This document shows positions 31,688 through 42,314 of a DNA stretch of 64,000 nt, in pieces. Both the position numbers and the translations under genes were made by a program. Each line of letters opens with the position of its first letter. Within the stretch, counting starts at the first letter, position 1. Location: contig MU858195.1 of assembly GCA_033297075.1 (NCBI GenBank), forward strand, positions 1-64,000. The letters are read 5' to 3'. This DNA comes from Rhypophila decipiens (taxonomy: Eukaryota > Ascomycota > Sordariomycetes > Sordariales > Naviculisporaceae). Under the pieces are notes generated by a model that was given only the letters and a program-made list of their open reading frames with translations, was not told the DNA's origin and searched no databases.

Positions 31688-34097
31688 TCACCTCGAAGGA
31701 GTTGCGATATTATGTGCCGAGAACCCTAGTCCCTCATCATTTTGCTCATTTCCAGAGGCCCCCCAAAGTAAAAGTTCCCCAGCCGCTGCTAGTCTCTCCT
31801 CAGGCAACATATCACCTTCCCCTTGACGAAAATGGGAACACGCAGCAACAACGGCTGAGCAAGACCCTAGTAAGGGCATCCCCTCGGTCGGTAACCGTCC
31901 CAGAAACCCAGTCAGCACAGCGGGCAGCCAAGCTAAAACGCCCAGTATCAACAGCCAGAATAGAGCTAGATGTGAGTATCCCGGCGTAAGAATGGCCTCG
32001 TCACCCAATCGCTGTCCCTTTTCGTCCCACAGATCGACCTCGGCGAAGAAGAGGCTCTGACCAACGAGCCATTGCAGTCCACCCGAGGCGAGGAGTAGAG
32101 GTACGGCGAAACGGTAGGGTAGACTGAGAAATAATGTACCACGCTGGGATGAGTTCTTCCGAGGCTGAGATACGCGGAGAGATTTGGGTTTCGTGGCGAG
32201 GGCGTTCCATTCCAACTCGACCACCATTATTGTTACGAGTGAGTTGTATAAGAGGTAGGTCACTACCATGCCGAGTTGAGGAAGATTGGCTAGAATGACC
32301 AGTTGGAGACGTGTGTGGATAGTGGACGAGGATGCCGTTGTGAGGCGGGGAAGGACCATCGATGTGCGGCGGAGGGAGTCGATGCCGCGGGAGAATCTGA
32401 TTTTCAGTTTGAATGTCAGTCAAATGTGCATTTGGAACTAATTACTAAGGAGGGAATAACTAGGCGACTTACATCGCAGCCATGGAGTTGTCGGTGTAAT
32501 GCTTCTCGGCCCTCCATGTCTGGGCAAAGCCTGCCGCTACAATAAAGAGGACAAGAAGCCACCAGCGAACAGTAAGCCACCACCTCGTACGTCCGGCCGC
32601 CTTCCAGAGCCTCCTCTTCTTTCCACCATGATGCTGTACTCCCTCCATCCTTGGCCTGTGTCTGTAGATATTTTTAAAAGTGGTAAAGTCGTAGCTCGCT
32701 TCGTCCAGGCCGAAGTCGGATGACGGGGTGCAGAGGTACGAATCAATCACGTCCCCTACCGTCACCAGGGGAGTGGACTTGTAAAGCATTGACATTGCCG
32801 CGAGGAGGACAGCAATCAAAATGTTGCTGCTCGTTGCGAGCCACCAAAATAGAGTGGACGAGATGAGCCGACATTCCAGCTCGACTCTCTCGCTCAGAGC
32901 CCAAGGGCTAAGAACAACGCAGTCGTAGGGTCTGTTGTTTTCCGCGGCTTTGTTTGCAGCTGCTATTTTGCCCAGGTTTACTTTCCACTCTGATCTCGTT
33001 AGGTTGGTTAGACTTGCCGCCCGACATGTAGCGTTGCGATGTATGTTGTCAAAGTAGATCTGGCTGTGATCAAACAGATCGCACAGCCAACGTGTTTGTG
33101 GAATTGCAGACATTGTCTGCATGACTCCGCGATAGAGGACTGCTCTGCTCGGGTGTTCTGTGTGGCGAGTGTATGTTTCCCGATTGCAAAGGCTTTCTGC
33201 TACAAGAATAACAGAGCGGTAATCATCGGCAAACCCTGTTCCGTAGCGTTGGACCATACCTTCCAGCGTGATGTTCTCCCACTGTCGGTGTCCACTTGGC
33301 TGATATTGCGGTGCATCCGGTGAAGGATATGTACCGGACTCGTGCGTAGAGAAAGACCTGAGAAATTCCTCCCTCGCAAGGACCGAGACGGTGTAGTCGG
33401 ATGCTGAAGAGCTGCTGCTGATGGCGCTGTTGCAGACGAGGTGTATTGGTTGTCGCAAGGACAAACATGACAAGCCAGAGAATTCTCCGAGGGAGCGAAA
33501 TGTGTGTCATGTTACGCAAGGACGGAATGCCAATGTCCACGGTGTCATCGCTGCGATGCACTCGATCGATCTCCTCTCGGGTGAGAGCTGTCCAGGCTTG
33601 AGCCGCAAAGTTGGAAGCAGCTAGCAAGGTCAAGGATGCCGCGGTGATGGCCAGTTGGATCAAGACTTTTGCCCGATTCACTCGCTGGCACGGCCCAGAA
33701 AGGACAGTGACGCTGCCACCTGGGCTTGCGCTGTCATGTCGCATCGTCATGTTTATACTGATTCCAAGATTGACTGCTGCGAGTAACGCGGCCAAGACAG
33801 CAAGTGTCTTTACTGAGCCCCTCCAACCTTTCATTCCGTTACTGAACCTTTTCCATTGTTTTTTTATGCTTGCGATCAACATTCCGTGTTGCCAGTGGAA
33901 AAAGTCGAATGTAGATTCCTGGTTCCTCTGTGTAAGATCAGATAAAGAATTAGTATACGCTCAAGGTGGGCAGGGGAGAGAAGACGACTCTTGCCACCGG
34001 ATGCAGAAATTTCGCGACCTGTGGTGGTTCTGGGTTGTTCTTTCGGTTGACGTTTAGGCAATTTGGCCCCCAAACGAGACTTTATCATCGACCACAC
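31688..34097 (-). CDS. DUF6536 multi-pass membrane protein, one frameshift
   Basis: The N-terminal half carries the DUF6536 pattern: GWRGSVKTLAVLAALLAAVN, a GPCQRVNRAKVLIQLAIT segment, NFAAQAWTALTREEIDRVH and GIPSLRNMTHISLPRRILWL. The C-terminal half has the downstream membrane segments (LANLPQLGMVVTYLLYNSLV, LPYRFAVPLLLASGGLQWLV, LALFWLLILGVLAWLPAVL). A 76-nt intron lies at 32397-32472 (GTAAGT...AATCAG, phase correct). The N-terminal exon probably starts at 34097, with an intron ending TTACACAG near 33930. Between MFVLA and QPIHLVCNSAISS (about 33445-33465) the frame changes by one base without a plausible intron. The protein is a predicted plasma-membrane or vacuolar protein of unknown role. 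Confidence 0.65.
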
Positions 34098-34532
34098 AAG
34101 TCAACCTCGAAAGTCAGCCCTGAGTATATAGACTTATTTAGGCTAATCGGGTCTACTCCAAGGGCGAATCAAATGTAGACGTCAGCCACACATCCTCTTT
34201 ATTTCTCATCACGAGCCGTCAAAGGACCAAACTTCAATCATAGGCTCATAAATATTTAGGGGGTACAGTCTGAACGAGGTGACTTCCTGATAATCATATA
34301 CTTGTTAAAATTGTCCCATATTCGATCCTCGTGTCATTAGCCCTTTAATCCTTGGAAACATGCATGGGCAGTTGCAGTCAAGCTAGGAAGTGTCGAGGCG
34401 GTTCAAATTATATCACGACACCACTTCCCCTCGACTGGCTTGCGTTCGTTTCCCATTTGGCATTAGATCAGTAAAACTATCGAAACCAAAACACTCGACC
34501 CTCCCGTCTTTACCACTCTCTCGTATTCTAAC

Positions 34533-34582
34533 TCAATCCGTTATAGCGATGGATATCTCTCAATCCGCTATAGCGATGGATA
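34533..34582. repeat. 27-bp tandem duplication carrying the start codon
   Basis: TCAATCCGYTATAGCGATGG is present at 34533 and again at 34560. Each copy contains an in-frame ATG (34549 and 34576), so the gene has two equivalent candidate starts. Confidence 0.8.
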
Positions 34583-35849
34583 ACGCTTTCGGTATACTTT
34601 ATATGAATATACATATACTTATTTTCCTAGTCATGATGGAGTTGTTCAACTTGACTCTCGTGGGAAAGGTAATAGGGCACCTACGACGTTGTTCCAGCCG
34701 GCGGAACCATATCAAAACAACGAACTTTTCTTTAACCAACGGAGATTCTCCTACCAATGTTACAGTTGTTAACGCTATTGGGGAATCGATCTTCAGTTAC
34801 CCAGGCTTGAAACAGATCAGGCTAACTCTCTATGTTGTTCTATTCGGACTGTTTGTTGCCATTTTCGACATTGCCGCTGTGTTAGCCTTCGTCGCAAGTC
34901 GAGCTGAATCTTCGATCTACTGGAGATTCGACACGAGCATATTACGCGGCCTTGCTGAAGCCGAGAAGAGGGACAAGTACGAAATTGCCCGGTCTTTTGG
35001 ACGCCTTTCGTATGTGACCGCTTTGGCAGGTCTGTTAACCAAAGCGATGGTATTTTTTGTCCTCATAACAGTCAGCCACTTGCTTCTGCTTCCCCGTGCG
35101 CGCAGGGTCGACCATCAGAGGCGTCGGTTGTCATTGGTGGCAAATGTGGCTCAGATTGCCGTGCTCTTGTCGCTCATGTTGGCATCCTGGTTCACTGCTT
35201 TGAGCTGCTAAGGGCGCCTGAAGCAATCCACGCCTGTTCGCTGCTGACTTTATCATTATCATAGGCGCCTACGATACACTTTGTCTGATGGGGCTCGAGC
35301 GCTGCTGAATCCGCAACCTAGTAGGAATACTACTTCGACTACGAAATCGACATGGGACTATGCAGAGCCAGCATCGTATACGGATGACGACGTTGGGTAC
35401 TTCGTACTCGATGTCGCCCACACCCAGGCACGCTATATCAATTCTGCTGTGGTCGGCTGGATGGTTCCGATGACGGTTATCTTGACCACTCACCTTGTGC
35501 GAAAGATATCACACTCACAACGAGCGGGATTGCCACGGGTAGGTGTATGTCTTTCGTGATGCACATCTTCATTCTGCTGAAAATGAAAACTTGAATGTAG
35601 TCTGCGCGACGGCCGTTGGTCGTTTTCACACGGTGCGTGGTCCCGGGACAGCTGGTGTTCATTGCACTATATGCCGTGGAGGTGTTTTTGGGTATATTCC
35701 AAGATGACGTCTCGCTTGATGCCTTTGCCGGTGTCATAATTGTGGAGGGCATTTCAACCGTGGTTTCAACCTGTGTCGGATTCGGCATGTCGGTCTGGGC
35801 GGTGGGCAGGATACTTGATCAGGTGTTGAGCACCGTGACAGCAACTTAA
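34549..35849 (+). CDS. Putative seven-transmembrane fungal protein
   Basis: Three exons are proposed: 34549-35189, 35265-35538 and 35601-35849, giving 387 residues. The second intron is clear (GTAGGT...ATGTAG, 62 nt). The first has a good branch site and acceptor (GCTGACT...CATAG), but its donor is weak (GTTCAC) and could instead be at GTTGGC a few bases upstream. Seven hydrophobic segments are visible, for example GILYMNIHILIFLVMMELF, LYVVLFGLFVAIFDIAAVL, LTKAMVFFVLITVSHLLLL, ANVAQIAVLLSLMLASW and FAGVIIVEGISTVVSTCVGF. The topology suggests a receptor- or transporter-like membrane protein. I cannot name the family. A longer N-terminus from ATG 34390 is open but not membrane-like. Confidence 0.6.
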
Positions 35850-36455
35850 GATAGCCCGTCGCCATTTACACTATCTTGAACTTGCGCGTTGATGAACAGA
35901 ATCAACAGTATGGAGAAATCATAGGAGGCAATACACAAATTGAGAGTGGCGCATCTAAGTAAACTTGCACAGTCGTTTCTTTTCGTTTCATGTGAGAAAA
36001 CTGGGAATGTTTGCTAACCACGAGGGACCATGGGCACGTGGCTTTTATCGTGGTCCGAGAGAAAGGAATACAGAGATCAACCTGACTCCAACCTCACTGG
36101 TAGCGGCGGCCGACAAAAGTCAATATTTACTTGTAAGTTCAGGGATGACTGGCCAGTCTTTGGCTGCTGAACTTCGGAAAAGGCTTTCCCGGCGGCTGGC
36201 CGCGGGTAAGCTAAAGTTAATCGGGTTCAAACTCTTCTTACCATTTCCCACATTCCCAGTGAGTTTCCTTCTGCCGGCGCCACCTAAACTTTCTCTGGGG
36301 GTTTCCACCCACAACACACAAATCGGCAATGAGAAAAAAAAGGGCAAACCCAAAATTCCTTCCCAGCACAAACTGTTTGATTTTACGAACCAGCCATTCA
36401 GTACTAGCATCACGGCGAAGAACGACCCAGCGGCGTGAAGCAGCGAAACAACACA
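35850..36455. other. Intergenic region
   Basis: An open frame at 35965-36438 has no domain and runs into the leader of the next gene. I regard it as chance. No other gene is supported. Confidence 0.45.
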
Positions 36456-37319
36456 ATGGCTCCATCATCGACCACCACAGTGCGCCCAGCAACAACCGCC
36501 GACCTCAAAGCCGCCAAATGCCAAGTGTGGAAGGGCGTGCAGTTCCTCAATCTGCGCCTGATAGGGGCGAACTTCATCAGCCATCTTGTGGCAACCAGCG
36601 GCGGTAGACACATCCTATCTCGAGGCCCTAGAGGCGTCAGGCTACCCATCGAAATCTGGTACATAATCATCGAGTTCCTCAAAGGCGATTTGAGTTACCC
36701 CGGCAGAGTATACCGCTGGGTCAGGAACTCTCCCACGGGCAGCTCCAGAGTCTCTTTTGGGCTATTTGGAGGTAACCGCTTGGTCAGGACCTATCCCTTA
36801 GACTGGTCGAAGGTCCGAGTTTCATTTACTCTGCCAAGCCCAAGGCAGCCGCAATTCTCGTCAACACGCTCTCTTCGTCTCCATAATCACCAGTTCGGCA
36901 GCCGCGATAAGATAACATCGCACGACACTCCCAGCATTAGTCAAGACAAGGTGGCTAGAGCTCGTGACTCTTGGTCAAAATTGAAATCTTCATCGGTCCC
37001 CCAGGATATTGATGTTCCTATCGTCCTTCCCTCTCCAGCAGCGATCCCTAGTCAACCGACTGACGCGCCGGCTCGGGCTGGTGAGCCGTTCGATCCCATC
37101 ATCCCTTGTCTCTTTGTAATGGTAGACCAGAATATCTTTCGGAGGGTGGCTAGGGACTGGGTTTTGGGAAATGGACGGTGCAGTAGGTGTGTGGAGAAGG
37201 TTCTTCGGGGAGGGCCTGAAAGGTCATGGAAGACATATGGATTCGAGTTTGAATACACCTTGAAGAAAGAATACTTCGGTAAGTACTGCGGTCATTGCCG
37301 ACGGGCAAGAGCAGCCTGA
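36456..37319 (+). CDS. F-box-like protein (paralogue of 28663-29754)
   Basis: The frame is intact from MAPSSTTTVRPATTADL. The shared block is LNLRLIGANFISHLVATSGG, then RGVRLPIEIWYIIIEFLKGD, which aligns with the gene at 28663 from RPAT onwards. The middle is Ser/Pro-rich and divergent. The C-terminus retains fewer cysteines (GNGRCSRCVEKVLRGG and YCGHCRRARAA), so the zinc-like part is reduced compared with the paralogue. An upstream in-frame ATG at 36435 is also possible. Function unknown. The two copies lie 7 kb apart in opposite orientation and are far from identical, so the duplication is old. Confidence 0.65.
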   Translation: MAPSSTTTVRPATTADLKAAKCQVWKGVQFLNLRLIGANFISHLVATSGGRHILSRGPRGVRLPIEIWYIIIEFLKGDLSYPGRVYRWVRNSPTGSSRVSFGLFGGNRLVRTYPLDWSKVRVSFTLPSPRQPQFSSTRSLRLHNHQFGSRDKITSHDTPSISQDKVARARDSWSKLKSSSVPQDIDVPIVLPSPAAIPSQPTDAPARAGEPFDPIIPCLFVMVDQNIFRRVARDWVLGNGRCSRCVEKVLRGGPERSWKTYGFEFEYTLKKEYFGKYCGHCRRARAA

Positions 37320-38003
37320 AATGGGCTTGGGCTGATTGGGCCCTCTCATGGCGAACACGGCTTGGGGTTCTGGTACCAAATTACGGTTTTCTTAGAGGGA
37401 ACTTGGAATTTCACCCCGTGACTATCCGTTTTGGTTCACACAGCCCTGGCCAAAAGAAAGAATGGGTAGATGTGATAAAAAGTGGGAGGATCGGAAGCTT
37501 TGGACACACTATCTGGCGGGGACTCGGAAATTGGGTTACAGATGAGGGTGAATTGTGTCTGCTCGGCGGTGCACGATGGAGCTGGGCTTGGTGCGGGGGG
37601 TGTTCTTATTCAGACCATGGGTTGATATCACACTTTTGACACTCTCGCCAAGGAAGAAGATAATGACAGAGTCAGACTCTCCAGATTTACCACAGTTCAA
37701 AGCTGCGTGTTCCCAAACAAAATACTAAACGCCCTATTCAGGATATAGTGCAAGACAGTTGAGAAACAGATAATCTATGCCAAATATGCGAGAACATAAA
37801 AGCCTTCAGAAGAGGACCGCTGCAAGCAAAGACCGAGATAAAAAGCAAGACCCTAGCACCGTATCTCGGTAACTCCTTTTCCCCAAAACAATCCGAACAG
37901 CAACATGGAGCCCCTGCACCCTAGTACGTGCCTACCACACAGCTGAAACAACCGCCAAGTCCAGCAGAAGTATTCTGGTCGCAAAACAACCGAGATCTGG
38001 GTA
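37320..38003. other. Intergenic region
   Basis: This is 3' flanking DNA of the F-box-like gene. Bases 37905-38003 may hold the broken 5' end of the remnant that follows. No intact gene. Confidence 0.45.
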
Positions 38004-38255
38004 ATGGTCTGTATCTTCCAGAACCCGGGAGCGACCTACGACGAGGTCAAGCAAATGATTTCTAATGCACGGGAACACGCTGCCCCTGGGGCGAAGGTTT
38101 CTGTCGCGGGGCAGCCTGTTTATCCTGATAATCCTACTTCGTGTTTTTTGGCGGGTGCGCAGATGATGGTGGATTTGGCGAAACAGGCTGGGAATGATGC
38201 TGCGCGGGGGATTTTAGGCTTTGACGGGGGAGGTTCAGGATGGATGTTATGCTAA
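38004..38255 (+). pseudogene. Gene fragment, possibly SGNH/GDSL-type hydrolase
   Basis: The 83-residue frame (FQNPGATYDEVKQMISNARE, then AAPGAKVSVAGQPVYPDNP and AGAQMMVDLAKQAGND) resembles the C-terminal part of fungal secreted SGNH-like hydrolases as I remember them. The N-terminal part with the catalytic Ser block is not seen upstream, and the catalytic Asp-His end is missing. It looks like a remnant. The assignment is tentative. Confidence 0.35.
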
Positions 38256-38548
38256 TTGGGGGTGTGGTGTTTATGATCGTGATGGGAAAAAGGAAGTCGA
38301 AGCTGTCAGATATACAATGTCGTTGCCCCGTCAGAAAATAAACATGTTCTTTATTTACTAGCCCCTTTTCCACAGTAATCGCCAAGCTAGAGTCCCTGAG
38401 GACAATGTCATTGTCATGTGGCGGGTCTTGGCACCCCCTCAAGGTCTCCACATTTGACATCACGCCCCTCATTTCATTCTTCTCAACATCTTTCGATCGC
38501 CTTTACTTACAATTAATTCATCAATATCACCGCAATTCAGCACACAAT

Positions 38549-39613
38549 ATGCAAATCACAGTAATCCCCGCCTCAACCCGCGTAGCCACGCAAACAATCC
38601 GCATCCTCCTCGCGGACCCAAGTGCCTCTGTCGTGGGCTTCTACCGCAATCCAAGTAAAGTGCCCGCCGAATTCCTATCCAACCCCAAGTTCTCAGCCAA
38701 ACAAGGCGATATAGAGGATGCTTCCACCTTGGACTTTTCCGGGTCTGATCTCATTCTCAGCATCACGCCGATGTGGTACGACGGGCGGGATATTATGACC
38801 GTTGCCAAGGAGGTTTCTTGGAACGTGAGAAACAAGATCGAGGAAACTTGCGACGATATCCAGAGGTTGGTAGTATTGAGTAGCATGGGCGGGCAGTATG
38901 ATGAGGGGACGGTAAGTAGCAGCCTTTAAAGGAGGCCTCCTTTAAAGACCAGGAGAAGACGGATGCTGATGATGAGCTAGGGGGCCATCTTGACCAACCA
39001 CGCTGCCGAGGAGATCATTGGAGCCACAAAGAATGCAAAGGAGGCGGTCATTGTCCGGCCGGCCTACTTTATGGAGAACTGGGGTGAAGCTGTCGGCACG
39101 ATCAAGAGCGATGGGTACTTCTTCTCAACCTTTACCCCGGCCTCTTTTCAGATTCCCCACGTAAGTCTTCCTTTGTTTCTTGACCCTATTTTCACAAATG
39201 ATTGACAACTGTGACAGATCGCAATTAAAGATATAGCCTCCACCCTAGCAAGCGAACTGCTCTCAATAAGCGGCGGCACGCACTCCCCTCTACCGGCAGG
39301 CTCCAGCCCATATGCGTTGGAGATCCAAGGCCCCAAATACAGCACCGAAGACGTCAAAAGAATCTTTGAGGAAGTGTCAGGGAAGAAGGACATCCAAGTC
39401 AAAGAGATTCCAAAAGAAGGTGTCCAGGGCTTCTACGAAGCAGCGGGTTTTCCTCCCAATGTGGCGAAACCTTTTGCTGAGATGAATAATTCCATCATCG
39501 AAGGAGGCAAGTTGTTTGAGAGCCCGGAACCGAGGACTAAGGATGTGAGAATTATGAGGACGGAGTTGAAGGACGTAATTAAGGAGCTGTGGAATGGCGC
39601 GGGGAAGGAGTAA
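38549..39613 (+). CDS. NmrA-like NAD(P)-binding protein
   Basis: Three exons (38549-38911, 38981-39160, 39218-39613) join in phase 0 to 312 residues. The introns are 69 and 57 nt (GTAAGT...GCTAG and GTAAGT...GACAG). The fold signals of the atypical SDR/NmrA group are visible: an N-terminal beta-alpha unit, VVGFYRNPSKVPAEF, a GDIEDASTLDFSGSDLI segment, RLVVLSSMGGQYDEG, and VIVRPAYFMENWGEAVGTIK. The usual GxxGxxG dinucleotide loop is replaced by PASTRVATQTI, a variant that occurs in some fungal NmrA-like proteins. It may be a redox sensor or an oxidoreductase. No Tyr-x-x-x-Lys motif is evident. It is cytosolic. Confidence 0.8.
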
Positions 39614-39710
39614 GTGCCTTGTTCGGACGACCCGTTATATCTGCTCATCCAGCTTTACGGTTCCCAGCCGAGTGCATTTTCAACGGATTTCTCATGGGTT
39701 ATAACCGAAG

Positions 39711-39890
39711 AATAAATGCCTCAACTACTTTGAATAAATACGTTAACTAGCTCGAGTAAATACCTTAACTGACTCGAATAAATACCTTGACTAGCTCCAA
39801 TAAATGCCTTGACTGGTTCGAATAAATGCCTTAACTAGCTCGAGTAAATACCTTGATTGAAGGCCAAGACAGTGGTTTTAGCCAGGGAGA
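39711..39890. repeat. Relic of the 22-bp-array MITE, inverted and truncated
   Basis: About seven copies of AATAAATGCCTTAACTAGCT plus two bases are the reverse complement of the array at 27312-27441. They are followed by TTGATTGAAGGCCAAGACAGTGGTTTTAGC, which matches the inner and middle part of the MITE terminus at 27481-27517. The outer GCGGCGGCG end and the whole opposite terminus are not recognisable. Confidence 0.75.
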
Positions 39891-40282
39891 CGGCGGTTCT
39901 AGCGGTCGCCCTCCTCACCTACTCGCTCCTTCCAAGTTCTGGGGCACCAGCTTCCACATGACAACCAACTAACATGAACGCGTGGTTTTCGTCCCAACCA
40001 CAGCCAAAAGCTTTCATCTAAACCGGTGTGCAATTTAAAACCCCGCAATCAACACTCACCGTGAACTCGTCAAACCCGAAAGCAGCCCCGCATCGGTGAA
40101 TTTGATCAACATCGTTTCTCGCCCACAAAAACCTCCTGTTGGCCACATTTAAGCTCCGTCTTCCCAAAACTTCCTTGCCTCTTCTAGCTCACGCCTCGCA
40201 GTCGCAGCCAACCTTTACATCATCAACTGTTTGTTCTAGAACGCATTCATACCACCATACCACATCATCTCGAGACCACAAA

Positions 40283-41332
40283 ATGCACTTCCTTGCGACG
40301 GCTGCAACTGGCCTCGCCGCCATTGGCTCTCTTGCGACCCTCGTCCACGCTTCCCCCATCAATTCCGATCACTACGACGTCGCCGTTGCGGACCCCGTCC
40401 AGAATACAGCGACAAGCACCGTGGGTTCCGGTCAGGGAACCAAGTGCTGCGCTACCGGTTGTTTCTTCTGCGTAGACCTTGACTGCGAGACCTGCAATAA
40501 TCAGTGGTTTGTCAGTTATACCCTTTCTCCCCACACTGAGGACGATTCACTTTTACTGACCTTCTCTCGGTGGCATCTGCCAGGGTCAATTCATTGAATG
40601 CTGTACCCTTGATCAAATCCATGCGGTCGGCGGCGGCATTGAACCCTTCCGCGCTAATATGCCAACCGACTCTCCCGGTATTGATCCTGACAATGAGGCT
40701 GCTGCTGTGAGTTCAAGTGTGGTCATCCAAGAGTCCCTCACCCCCACTCCTCCATCAGTCATTGGACCCAGGGAGCAGGTCGGATACTGCTGCATGGGTG
40801 GCTGCACTTTCTGCGACCCACATCACGGATGCTTCGTCGAGAGAAAGTGCTACTACCCTGATCGACCACACTTTGACCACTGCTGCCTGTACCATAATGG
40901 CATGATCTGGCAGTCTGCCACAAGAGACTCGGTCCAAGTTGTTATGGATAACAAGGGTTCTTTTGCTAATCCCAAAAAGCCCGTGGAGGCTCGGACTGTC
41001 TCTCCTGAGGGCCCGACCCCCGTCACGCAGACGCCAGTCGCGGAAGACAGCAACCCACCCCGAGCGGGCTACTGTTGCCAAGGTGGCTGTCATTTCTGCA
41101 GCGAAGGCCACAGATGCGTCATCGACGACGGTTGCTTCTACCCAAGCAAGCCACAGGTATGCGCCAGTTCTCGACACCCGTTCAACATCAAAAAAAGATC
41201 CTCTTTAGCTAATCATATCTTCTGCACCAGTACGACTATTGCTGCCCATACAACCCTAGTATGGTCTGGATCCCCGGTGACATCGAGGACGACGAGGCTG
41301 TTGTCCCGGCTGATCCCCCGCAGAGCAACTAA
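40283..41332 (+). CDS. Secreted protein of three eight-cysteine repeats
   Basis: Exons 40283-40510, 40584-41156 and 41231-41332 give 300 residues in phase. A signal peptide covers about residues 1-23 (ATAATGLAAIGSLATLVHA). Three repeats follow the pattern CC-x3-C-x2-C-x4/5-C-x2-5-C...CC: KCCATGCFFCVDLDCETC...ECC (55-83), GYCCMGGCTFCDPHHGC...HCC and GYCCQGGCHFCSEGHRC...YCC. The linkers are Pro/Ser/Thr/Glu-rich and acidic. The introns in repeats 1 and 3 fall at the same place, just before the final CC. Intron 1 uses a GTCAGT donor. The protein is probably a disulfide-rich cell-wall or extracellular protein. The family is not recognised. Confidence 0.75.
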
Positions 41333-41756
41333 GACGGCCCTGCCATCTCAGTGGCAACGCGTGGTAACCTTGTGATTGACGAGCTTGGAGCAGAAGCGCA
41401 ACGACATCACAATGGGCTGTTTTTGGGGTTGCAACTTTCGATCGCGACAAGATGTCTAGAGTTTGCGAGGGACCAAGTTATGCCGTTCAGCTGCACGGAA
41501 ATAGATGGGCGGAGATATCTGTGGTGACATCTTTTTGGGCGGCTGGAATGATCTTGACCGATGTTTCTATGGTGGAATAAATGTCGTCCCTTCCCGGATG
41601 ACTCTCCATGCATTTGAGGTATTGGGGGGAGAGCTACTTAGGCATGTGGTGCAGGTCAGACTATTCATTTCCAGATCTCAACTTCTCCCCTGTTGATCAC
41701 GACCCCGATTACGTGATACACTTGGCTTCTGGCCTCCTTTTCAGGCCTCAATAATT

Positions 41757-42113
41757 ATGTCAAGATCATTGCTCCCAGAACCACGATCCTTCACGGCATC
41801 CCGACGGCAAATTAAGCCCCCAACTCTCGGAGACAGTTCCGGTAGAAACAGGTGGTGGTCAGCCCTCGATGGAGTAAAGAGGTGGGATTCAGGTTACACC
41901 AGTACCAATCAGATATTTTTAGAAGGCGAAAAATCCTGGTTCAAAGTCCGAACTGATCCTCGGCGATTTTTGCTCGATACCTTTTGGAATGATTCCTCAT
42001 TCCACCTTCTGCAGGTTTATCGAACCGTGCATGGGGAAATACCACCGTACCATGGTTCAGCTCTGCTAATGACTGGTCGACTCGCTTCTGTGGTTGATGT
42101 GGGTTGTGTGTAA
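41757..42113 (+). CDS. Hypothetical open frame ending in a MITE
   Basis: The 118-residue frame has no recognised domain. Its TAA stop (42111-42113) is the first three bases of the 204-bp inverted-repeat element, so if it is coding the insertion truncated it. It may be a chance frame. Confidence 0.2.
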   Translation: MSRSLLPEPRSFTASRRQIKPPTLGDSSGRNRWWSALDGVKRWDSGYTSTNQIFLEGEKSWFKVRTDPRRFLLDTFWNDSSFHLLQVYRTVHGEIPPYHGSALLMTGRLASVVDVGCV

Positions 42114-42314
42114 TCTCTTTGATCGTGAAGAACGCCAAAATAAAGACACACCCTCCAGTCTAATCCCTGCTTTCCATGGTAAATTAGTAGGGTGTGTGAA
42201 ATTCTATATGCAAGGTGGTCTGTGGTAGACCCACTCTAACAAATTTACAGTAAAACAGGGATTATACAAGAGGGGGTGAAACTATTTTGGCGTTCTTCAC
42301 ACTCAGAGAGATTA
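42111..42314. mobile_element. 204-bp MITE with long terminal inverted repeats
   Basis: The ends are TAATCTCTTTGATCGTGAAG... and its inverted counterpart ...CTTCACACTCAGAGAGATTA. The first 32 bp of each end are nearly identical (GAAGAACGCCAAAATA is exact), and similarity continues to about 80 bp (CTAATCCCTG/CAGGGATTAT). Little unique sequence remains in the middle. The palindromic ends make TA (Tc1/mariner-pogo type) or TAA (Harbinger type) target duplications both possible. No coding capacity. Confidence 0.8.

Noticed and set aside
35965..36438. A 157-residue plus-strand frame
   Set aside because: Low-complexity leader-like sequence without domain that runs into the start of the next gene.
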